Assembly (NCBI GenBank): GCA_020441345.1
Contig: JAGRMK010000223.1
Span: 1,818-23,116, forward strand
Direction of reading: 5' to 3'
Length of the DNA: 21,299 nt
Source: Paracoccaceae bacterium
GTDB taxonomy: Bacteria > Pseudomonadota > Alphaproteobacteria > Rhodobacterales > Rhodobacteraceae
The notes under the pieces are model-generated. The model ran no database searches, was not told where the DNA came from, and was given only the letters and a program-made list of their open reading frames with translations. Position numbers and translations under genes: made by a program. The first letter of the stretch is position 1. Each line of letters opens with the position of its first letter. Positions 1 to 5,868 of this stretch are shown in pieces.

Positions 1-585
1 ATCGACCCCTTTGGTCACGTCCGGGCGCCCCATGTGATCAACGACGATCACGCCGGGCAGAGTGTTCAGGAACGGCTCCAGCCGCTCAAGATCCTGTGCC
101 TCGAAATAGACCACCGTGGACCAGCCGAAGTCCTGGATCTTGTCGGCGATGCCCAGGAATACCTCGGGCGGGGTGGCATCGACCAGACGCTTCACGAAGT
201 TGAAGCGCACGCCGCGGATCCCGGCCTCGTGCATACCGGCCAATTCGTCGCGGGTGATGTCGGCGCCGACGCTGGCGATGCCGCGCGCCAGATCGCCTGC
301 CGTGCGGCAGGCATCCATGACTGCGCGATTATCCTTGCCGTGACAGGTCGCCTGCACGATGACATTGCGCGCAAACCCCAGATGATCACGCAGAGCGAAC
401 AGCTTGTCCTTGCCCTGATCCCCCGGCGTGTATTTGCGTTCGGGCGCATAAGGGAATTGGGCGCTGGGGCCGAAAACGTGGCAATGCGCGTCCACCGCAC
501 CCGGCGGCAGCGTGAAATCGGGCTTCCTGGGGTTCGGATGAACGACCAGCCAGTCCTTGTCCATCGGCTGCGGTTGCGAGGTCAT
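1..585 (-). CDS. ligI: 2-pyrone-4,6-dicarboxylate hydrolase (LigI type), 3' end cut by window
   Basis: Amidohydrolase that opens the lactone 2-pyrone-4,6-dicarboxylate (PDC) to 4-oxalomesaconate/4-carboxy-2-hydroxymuconate, the step after LigC in the protocatechuate 4,5-cleavage pathway. Only the first 195 residues are in the window; the family is about 290-310 residues long. Seen in the sequence: the metal-site HxH in VDAHCHVFG (H34, H36), the PYAPERKYTP stretch, and VVDHMGRPD near residue 182, all typical of PDC hydrolases. The ATG at 583-585 is chosen because GGAAG lies about 6 bases upstream and the protein then starts MTSQPQPMDKDW. It is divergent from the LysR gene, with 147 bp between them, the usual arrangement for a regulator-controlled catabolic promoter. 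It probably heads a leftward operon with the remaining pathway genes (hydratase, aldolase), but those are outside the window. Confidence 0.88.
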   Translation of the reverse strand, partial: MTSQPQPMDKDWLVVHPNPRKPDFTLPPGAVDAHCHVFGPSAQFPYAPERKYTPGDQGKDKLFALRDHLGFARNVIVQATCHGKDNRAVMDACRTAGDLARGIASVGADITRDELAGMHEAGIRGVRFNFVKRLVDATPPEVFLGIADKIQDFGWSTVVYFEAQDLERLEPFLNTLPGVIVVDHMGRPDVTKGVD

Positions 586-681
586 CGGGTCTTCCTTTGC
601 TTTCGGGTCGCGCCTGCCGGGGTTGCCTGGTGCAGTGTCTCACCCCGACGACACCAGAATGCGCGAGACGACGGGGTTTGC

Positions 682-723
682 CTATTTCGTTCTGAGGCCA
701 TAAAATAAGTTTTCGCTATTTCG
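682..723. promoter_or_regulatory. Divergent ligI/lysR control region with a CTATTTCG direct repeat
   Basis: The octamer CTATTTCG occurs at 682-689 and again at 716-723, 34 bp apart start to start, in an AT-rich patch within the 147-bp divergent spacer. An inverted pair TATTT (683-687)/AAATA (703-707) lies inside. The position suits binding by the adjacent LysR protein or the core promoter of either gene. No experimental or consensus support is available from sequence alone. Confidence 0.3.
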
Positions 724-732
724 GGGCCAGAC

Positions 733-1953
733 GTGACGACCAGCCTGCCCAATATCCGGCACATGCGCGTGTTTCTGGAAACGGTGCGAACCGGTTCCGT
801 CTCGCAGGCGGCGGACCGTTGTTCGCTGTCGCAACCGGCCGCCACGCAGGCCATCGCGCGGCTGGAGGCCGAGGTCGGCACACCGCTCTTGGTGCGTCGC
901 GCCCGACGGTTTACCACCACACCTTGCGGCGCGTTGTTCGTGCGACGGGTCGAGGCGGCGCTGGGGCACCTGCTGGCCGGGGCGCGCCTCTCGCTGCGCG
1001 GCGCGCGACCGGGGCCGGGCAAGCGCCGCCCATATGATCGTCTGGTGACATCGGCGCAGGTGCGCACGCTGATCGCCGTTGCCAGCACCGGCAGTTTCAC
1101 GCTGGCGGCCCGCGCGCTGGGCCTGTCGCAACCCACCGTGCACCGCGCCGCCCGCAGCCTGGAGGATATCGCCGGGGTGCCGTTCTTTCAGGCCACCGCA
1201 TCGGGTGTCGAACTGTCGGCGGCGGCGCAGGCCTTTGTGACGGGCGCAAAGCTGGCACAATCCGAGATCCGCCAGGGTCTTGAGGAGATCAGCAAGCAAT
1301 TGGGCGATGATCAGGGCACCTTCGTTCTGGGGTCTCTGCCACTGGCGCGAACCTCGATCGTGCCGCGCGCCGTGCACGCGCTGGTCGGCGCCACACAAGG
1401 CGTTCAGGTGCAGGTGATCGACGGGCGGTATCCCGAATTGCTGCGCGGCCTGCGCGAGGGGGATCTGGATTGTCTGATCGGGGCGCTACGGTTTCCGGCC
1501 CCGGCCGACGACGTGATCCAGGAAACGCTGTTCCACGATGAACTGGCCATCGTCGCGCATCCGCGTCACCCGCTGGCCGGGCGTGCCGGGCTGACGCTGG
1601 ATGACACGCTTGCCTATCCTTGGGTAGCACCGCCGAAATCCACGCCCGCCGGCAGCTATCTGTTTGAAACCCTGCGCATCGATCAGCGACCGCAAACGCC
1701 TGTGCGGGTCGTCTCGTCGTCGCTGGTGATGCTGCGCGGCATTCTGGCCGAAGGGGATTACGTGTCGATCATCTCGCGTCATCAGATCAGCGTCGAAGAG
1801 GCCAGCGGCCATATCGTCGCGCTGGATATTCTGCTGACGAACAGCAGCCGCGCCATCGGCCTGACCTATCGCAGCACCTGGCGCCCGACAGAGTTGCAGG
1901 CGCAGTTCCTGGATCACCTGCGCCGTTTCAGCCCAGCGACCCCCGCTCTGTAG
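733..1953 (+). CDS. LysR-type regulator with two N-terminal winged-helix domains
   Basis: Transcriptional regulator, probably of the lig genes on either side. At 406 residues it is about 100 longer than a standard LysR protein. The excess is a second DNA-binding domain. The first helix-turn-helix spans roughly residues 6-64 (GSVSQAADRCSLSQPAATQ, then IARLEAEVG). The second spans roughly 104-165 (GSFTLAARALGLSQPTVHRA, then RSLEDIAG). A linker helix follows at about 165-190, and one effector-binding domain fills about 195-400 (LGSLPLARTSIVPRAV; GDLDCLIGALR; AIVAHPRHPLAG). The start is a GTG at 733 with only a weak GGGG upstream; the ATG at 763 is possible but would trim the first winged helix. 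It is divergent from ligI and 158 bp upstream of ligA. The effector is likely protocatechuate or a ring-cleavage product, which is inference from context. Confidence 0.88.
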   Translation: MTTSLPNIRHMRVFLETVRTGSVSQAADRCSLSQPAATQAIARLEAEVGTPLLVRRARRFTTTPCGALFVRRVEAALGHLLAGARLSLRGARPGPGKRRPYDRLVTSAQVRTLIAVASTGSFTLAARALGLSQPTVHRAARSLEDIAGVPFFQATASGVELSAAAQAFVTGAKLAQSEIRQGLEEISKQLGDDQGTFVLGSLPLARTSIVPRAVHALVGATQGVQVQVIDGRYPELLRGLREGDLDCLIGALRFPAPADDVIQETLFHDELAIVAHPRHPLAGRAGLTLDDTLAYPWVAPPKSTPAGSYLFETLRIDQRPQTPVRVVSSSLVMLRGILAEGDYVSIISRHQISVEEASGHIVALDILLTNSSRAIGLTYRSTWRPTELQAQFLDHLRRFSPATPAL

Positions 1954-1993
1954 AAAACCTGCGCCCCGGATGAACAATAGCTTTTTTCAATGA

Positions 1994-2027
1994 CACCCGG
2001 CCCGATTCAATTGGCGCAATCCGGGTG
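1994..2027. promoter_or_regulatory. Dyad upstream of ligA, candidate LysR operator overlapping a promoter
   Basis: Outer arms CACCCGG (1994-2000) and CCGGGTG (2021-2027) are perfect inverted repeats. Inside lies the palindrome ATTGGCGCAAT (2010-2020). TTGGCG at 2011-2016 could serve as a -35 with TGTATC at 2034-2039 as a weak -10 (17-base spacer), so a bound activator would sit on the -35. The lysR stop is at 1953, so part of the dyad could instead be a weak terminator, but no T-run follows. Confidence 0.4.
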
Positions 2028-2111
2028 CAGGCCTGTATCCAAGGCCAGGAACCCGGCCCACCGGGGGCGGACCGGCCTCGATCCGGCAGCATGTGACAAC
2101 AGGGGATACCC

Positions 2112-2504
2112 ATGACGCACAAGGATTACGAAGACATTCCGGGCACCTTCGTGTTCGATGCCGACCGCTCGCGCGAGGGGTATCATCTGAACCAGTTCTG
2201 CATCTCGCTCAGACTGCAAAAGAACCGCGATGCCTTCAACGCCGGGGAAGAGGCCTATCTCGATGCCTATCCGATGACACCAGAACAGCGCGACGCGGTG
2301 CTCAAGCGCGACTGGAACCGGCTGCTCGAACTGGGTGGCAACATCTACTACACCTCGAAGCTGGCCGCGAACGACGGCATCAATTTCCAGAACCTCGCCG
2401 GGCTGATGACCGGCATGGGGGTCGAGGAATACCGCAAGATGATGCTGAACGGGGGCCGCCCGATCGAAGGCAACCGCTATAAATCCGAATGGGGAGAAAG
2501 CTGA
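2112..2504 (+). CDS. ligA: Protocatechuate 4,5-dioxygenase, alpha subunit
   Basis: Small non-catalytic subunit that caps the active site of the Fe(II)-dependent extradiol dioxygenase opening protocatechuate between C4 and C5. The 130-residue product has the LigA/PmdA landmarks DIPGTFVFDADRSREGYHLN, EAYLDAYPMTPEQRDAV, LLELGGNIYYTSKL and LMTGMGVEEYRKMMLNGGR. Known LigA is 139 residues, so this is full length apart from a shorter N-terminus. An AGGGGAT element just upstream of the ATG at 2112 acts as ribosome-binding site. Its stop overlaps the ligB start by one base (TGATG), so the two are translationally coupled. A gallate dioxygenase role is less likely, because those enzymes are usually single-chain fusions. 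Confidence 0.93.
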   Translation: MTHKDYEDIPGTFVFDADRSREGYHLNQFCISLRLQKNRDAFNAGEEAYLDAYPMTPEQRDAVLKRDWNRLLELGGNIYYTSKLAANDGINFQNLAGLMTGMGVEEYRKMMLNGGRPIEGNRYKSEWGES

Positions 2505-3358
2505 TGGCACGGATCACCGCAGGCGTGGGGTGCAGCCATGTGCCCGCAATCGGGGTCGCAATGGACACCGGCATCACCGGGCAACCCTATTGGCAGCCGG
2601 TGTTCAAGGGTTTTGAATTCTCGCGCAAATGGATCGCCGAGAAAAAGCCAGACGTGATCTTTCTGGTCTACAACGACCATTGCACGGCGTTTGACGCCTC
2701 GTGCATCCCGACCTTCGCGCTGGGCGCCGCCGCCGAGTTCCACCCCGCCGACGAGGGTTATGGCCCGCGCCCGGTGCCCGTCGTGCGCAACCATCAGAAA
2801 CTGGCCAGCCATATCGCGCAGTCGCTGATTCTCGATGAATTCGACCTGACGATCATGAACGAGATGGAGGTCGATCACGGCCTGACCGTGCCGCTGTCGG
2901 TAATGTATGGCGACAAGACGCCCGACGACGACTGGGGCGTTCTGGTGATCCCGCTGGCGGTCAATGTGGTGCAATACCCCGCTCCGACCGGCAATCGCTG
3001 CTTTCAGTTGGGCAAGGCCGTGCGCCGCGCGGTCGAAAGCTATCCAGAGGATCTGAACGTGATGATCTTCGGCACCGGCGGCATGAGCCACCAGTTGCAA
3101 TACAAGCGCGCGGGGCTGATCAACCCGGAATTCGACAAGATGTTTCTGGACAAGCTGACCGAGGATCCCGTCGGCTTGTCGAAGATGCCACATGTCGATT
3201 ACCTGCGCGAGGCCGGGTCGGAAGGTGTCGAAATGGTCATGTGGCACGTCATGCGCGGCGCTCTGGATGATGACGTGGTCGAAGTGCATCGCCACTATCA
3301 CGTGCCCGCCTCGAATACCGCCGTGGGCCATATCATCCTTGAAAACAAGACGAGCTGA
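2504..3358 (+). CDS. ligB: Protocatechuate 4,5-dioxygenase, beta (catalytic) subunit
   Basis: Catalytic subunit of the type II extradiol dioxygenase converting protocatechuate to 4-carboxy-2-hydroxymuconate-6-semialdehyde. It is 284 residues, against about 302 for LigB. The Fe(II) ligands align with H12 (GCSHVPA), H59 (VYNDHCTAFD) and E240 (REAGSEGVE). The catalytic-base histidine is H196 in GTGGMSHQLQ. Other family signatures are PADEGYGPRPVP and LILDEFDLTIMN. The start at 2504 is preferred over the in-frame ATG at 2489: GGGGAGAAAG lies just before it, it overlaps the ligA stop, and it begins MARITAGVG as in LigB. ligC follows after a 12-bp gap. All key residues are present, so it should be active. 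Confidence 0.95.
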   Translation: MARITAGVGCSHVPAIGVAMDTGITGQPYWQPVFKGFEFSRKWIAEKKPDVIFLVYNDHCTAFDASCIPTFALGAAAEFHPADEGYGPRPVPVVRNHQKLASHIAQSLILDEFDLTIMNEMEVDHGLTVPLSVMYGDKTPDDDWGVLVIPLAVNVVQYPAPTGNRCFQLGKAVRRAVESYPEDLNVMIFGTGGMSHQLQYKRAGLINPEFDKMFLDKLTEDPVGLSKMPHVDYLREAGSEGVEMVMWHVMRGALDDDVVEVHRHYHVPASNTAVGHIILENKTS

Positions 3359-3370
3359 GGGAGAGACACG

Positions 3371-4315
3371 ATGCGGATATGCGTTGCGGGTGCCTATGGC
3401 GCCTTCGGAATCAAGCATCTGGACGCGCTGGCCGCGATCGAGGGGGTGAGTGTCACCTCGGTGATGGGGCCGACCCGCGCCAAGATCGACGCGCTGGCCG
3501 CCGACCGCGGCATCGGCCATGCCGCGACCGATCTGGCAGAATGCCTGGCGCGCGACGACGTGGACGCCGTCATCCTGGCGACCCCGACACAGATGCACGC
3601 CGAGCAGGCGATTGCCTGCATGCGTGCCGGAAAGCCCGTGCTGATCGAGATCCCGATGGCCGACAGCCTGGAGGATTCGCGCGCGATCTGCGAGGTGCAG
3701 ACGCAAACCGGCGTGCTGGCGATGGCCGGGCAGGTGCGGCGTTTCAACCCGTCGCACCAGTGGATCAAGAACAAGATCGACGCGGGCGAGCTGAAGATCC
3801 AGCAGATGGATGTGCAGACCTATTTCTTCCGCCGCTCGAACATGAATGCCAAGGGCGAGCCCCGGTCCTGGACCGACCACCTGTTGTGGCATCACGCCTG
3901 CCACACGGTCGATCTGTTCCAGTATCAGACCGGCGAGGTCGCGTCCGAGTGCTTTGGCCTGGAAGGTCCGCATCACCCGGAGCTGGGCATCGCGATGGAC
4001 ATGTCGATCGGCATGAAAACTCCGTCCGGCGCGATCTGCACGTTGTCGCTGTCGTTCAACAACAACGGCCCGCTTGGCACGTTCTTTCGCTACATCTGCG
4101 ACAACGGCACCTATATCGCGCGCTATGACGACCTGTTCGACGGGTTCGAAAAGCCTGTCGATCTGTCGGGGGTCGCGGTGTCGAACAACGGGATCGAATT
4201 GATCGACCGCGAGTTCATCGGCGCCATCCGCGAGGGCCGCGCCCCGAACGGATCAGTGCACGAGGTTCTGGCCTCGATGCAAACACTCGACCGTATCGAG
4301 CAGTGCTTCACCTGA
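3371..4315 (+). CDS. ligC: 4-carboxy-2-hydroxymuconate-6-semialdehyde dehydrogenase
   Basis: NAD(P)-dependent Gfo/Idh/MocA-family dehydrogenase oxidising the hemiacetal form of the ring-cleavage product to 2-pyrone-4,6-dicarboxylate, the substrate of LigI. The 314-residue product has the Rossmann motif GAYGAFG (residues 7-13), LATPTQMHAEQAIACM, and EIPMADS where many relatives have EKP. The long stretches QQMDVQTYFFRR, NMNAKGEPRSWTDHLLWHHA, LGIAMDMSI and GPLGTFFRYICDNGT are characteristic of LigC/PmdC rather than generic Gfo/Idh proteins. GGGAGAGA sits 5 bases before the ATG. It is the last gene of the ligABC operon and is followed by a strong terminator. Confidence 0.94.
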   Translation: MRICVAGAYGAFGIKHLDALAAIEGVSVTSVMGPTRAKIDALAADRGIGHAATDLAECLARDDVDAVILATPTQMHAEQAIACMRAGKPVLIEIPMADSLEDSRAICEVQTQTGVLAMAGQVRRFNPSHQWIKNKIDAGELKIQQMDVQTYFFRRSNMNAKGEPRSWTDHLLWHHACHTVDLFQYQTGEVASECFGLEGPHHPELGIAMDMSIGMKTPSGAICTLSLSFNNNGPLGTFFRYICDNGTYIARYDDLFDGFEKPVDLSGVAVSNNGIELIDREFIGAIREGRAPNGSVHEVLASMQTLDRIEQCFT

Positions 4316-4334
4316 TACGCTTCACCTGTTAAAG

Positions 4335-4368
4335 AAAGGCGTCACTCCTTCGGGCGTGGCGCCTTTTT
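4335..4368 (+). terminator. Rho-independent terminator of ligABC
   Basis: Stem arms AAAGGCGTCAC (4335-4345) and GTGGCGCCTTT (4356-4366) pair over 11 positions with one G-U wobble. The loop contains C-C-TTCG-G-G, an extra-stable UUCG tetraloop. A T-run ends at 4368. It lies 20 bases after the ligC stop. Confidence 0.88.
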
Positions 4369-4412
4369 CCTTGCGCGCCCCCCCGCCGCCCTCCTGAAAG
4401 CCTCGTCGCTAC

Positions 4413-5843
4413 ATGACCCATGGTCCCTCTGCCCGTTCCGCGCTTGCCCTGCTGCCCGTCGTCGGCATTCCCGCCTTTCTGGCGATTGCCAATCAGACGA
4501 TGGTCTCGGTCGCCTTGCCCGAGATCGGTGCGCATCTGGGCCAGTTGCGGCGTCTGCCCTGGCTGGTGATGGGCTACATGATGGCGCTGACCGTGGCCGG
4601 GCCGCTCTACGGGGTTCTGGGCGATACTTACGGGCGCGCGCGGATGCTGCAATCGGCGTTGCTGGTCTATATCGCGGGGTCATTGGCCTGCGCGGCGGCC
4701 GGGGACATGACCATCCTGGCGCTGGGTCGCGTGGTTCAGGGGCTGGGCGGCGGCGGGTTGATGGCGCTGGCGCAGGCCCTTATCGCCGATGCGGTGCCGC
4801 CGCGCGAACGCGGCCGCGCGCAGGGCTATATCGCGATGATCAGCGTCCTGGCCTCGACCAGCGGGCCGTTGCTGGGCGGGGTGATGATCGAAACGCTGGG
4901 CTGGCGCAGCCTGTTCCTGGTCACGATCCCGCTGGCCCTTCTGGCGATGCTGCTGCTGCACCGCCGTCGGATTCCGCGCGGCCCCGCCCGCCAGACCCGT
5001 TTCGATTTTGCCGGGTTCTTCGCCTTGCTGGCGCTGGTCCTGGGCGGGACCAGCGCGATTGAACTGGCCTCCGAGCCCGGGCATATGGCCTGGGTCATTC
5101 CCGGCGCGTTGGTCGGACTGGCCGGGTTCGTCGCGTTGTTTCCGACCCAGCGCCGCGCGCACAACCCGCTGTTCCCACCCGATCTGTTCGCCATTCCGGC
5201 CGTCACCCGCGCCGCGCTGATGGCGGCGTTTCACGGCGCGGCTCTGGTGTCTCTGGTGACGATGGTGCCGCTGTTCCATGCCATCCTGCGGGCCGACAGC
5301 GCGCTGGAAACCGCGATGTCGATGCTGGCGATGACCGCGACGCTGGGCATCGCGGGGTTCACGACCGGCAATCTGGTGACGGCGACCGGCCGCACGGCGA
5401 TCTATCCCAGCGTCTCGCTACTGGTGGCGATTGCGGCCATAGGGTTTCTGGCCGTCAAGGGCTCGGACCTGGGGCGGACGCCTTTGATGGCGATCTACCT
5501 GATCATCGGCCTGTCGATCGGCACGGTGATGACGGTCGTCAACATCACCATCCAGCAAGAGGCTCCGGCCGTCCATCGCGGGCGCGCGGCGGGGGCGATA
5601 ACCTTTTTCCGCTCGGTCGGAGCGGTCGCCGGCACCTCGCTTTCATCCTCGGTCCTGTTCTTGCTGGCGCCGGTGCGCTCGGGGACCGGGTCCGGTGCGC
5701 TTTTGACCGGGGCGACCGGTGTCGATCCGCAGACGCTGGACGCGTGGCGCACGGCCTTCATGGCCGGGTTCGGCACGATTGCCTGCTTTGTCATCGGCAC
5801 CTGGTTGATGGCCCTGACCAATCCGTCGCGGCGGATCGACTGA
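4413..5843 (+). CDS. MFS transporter, DHA2 (14-helix) family
   Basis: Inner-membrane proton-coupled transporter of 476 residues. About 14 hydrophobic segments can be counted, from LALLPVVGIPAFLAIANQ near residue 11 to FMAGFGTIACFVIGTWLMAL near the C-terminus. MFS motif A appears as GVLGDTYGRARM in the loop after helix 2. Motif C, typical of drug:H+ antiporters, appears in SGPLLGG in helix 5. Fourteen helices place it with DHA2 (EmrB/QacA-like) exporters. It sits between two aromatic-catabolism clusters, so an aromatic acid or a toxic intermediate is a reasonable substrate guess, but nothing in the sequence proves it. It follows the ligC terminator and has only a weak ribosome-binding site (GAAAG), so its own promoter should lie in the short gap. 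It converges on the next gene with 12 bp between stops. Confidence 0.82.
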   Translation: MTHGPSARSALALLPVVGIPAFLAIANQTMVSVALPEIGAHLGQLRRLPWLVMGYMMALTVAGPLYGVLGDTYGRARMLQSALLVYIAGSLACAAAGDMTILALGRVVQGLGGGGLMALAQALIADAVPPRERGRAQGYIAMISVLASTSGPLLGGVMIETLGWRSLFLVTIPLALLAMLLLHRRRIPRGPARQTRFDFAGFFALLALVLGGTSAIELASEPGHMAWVIPGALVGLAGFVALFPTQRRAHNPLFPPDLFAIPAVTRAALMAAFHGAALVSLVTMVPLFHAILRADSALETAMSMLAMTATLGIAGFTTGNLVTATGRTAIYPSVSLLVAIAAIGFLAVKGSDLGRTPLMAIYLIIGLSIGTVMTVVNITIQQEAPAVHRGRAAGAITFFRSVGAVAGTSLSSSVLFLLAPVRSGTGSGALLTGATGVDPQTLDAWRTAFMAGFGTIACFVIGTWLMALTNPSRRID

Positions 5844-5845
5844 GC

Positions 5846-5868
5846 GGCCAGGGTCTCAAACCCTGGCC
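5846..5868. terminator. Bidirectional hairpin between convergent genes
   Basis: Perfect 9-bp inverted repeat GGCCAGGGT (5846-5854)/ACCCTGGCC (5860-5868) with a 5-base loop. It overlaps the stop codon of the minus-strand fusion gene and begins 3 bases after the MFS stop. There is no T-run on either side, so it may terminate weakly or only protect the 3' ends of both transcripts. Confidence 0.55.

Noticed and set aside
2477..3976. 499-codon minus-strand open frame opposite ligB and ligC
   Set aside because: It is the antisense shadow of two genes with complete catalytic motifs and has a histidine-rich, motif-free product.
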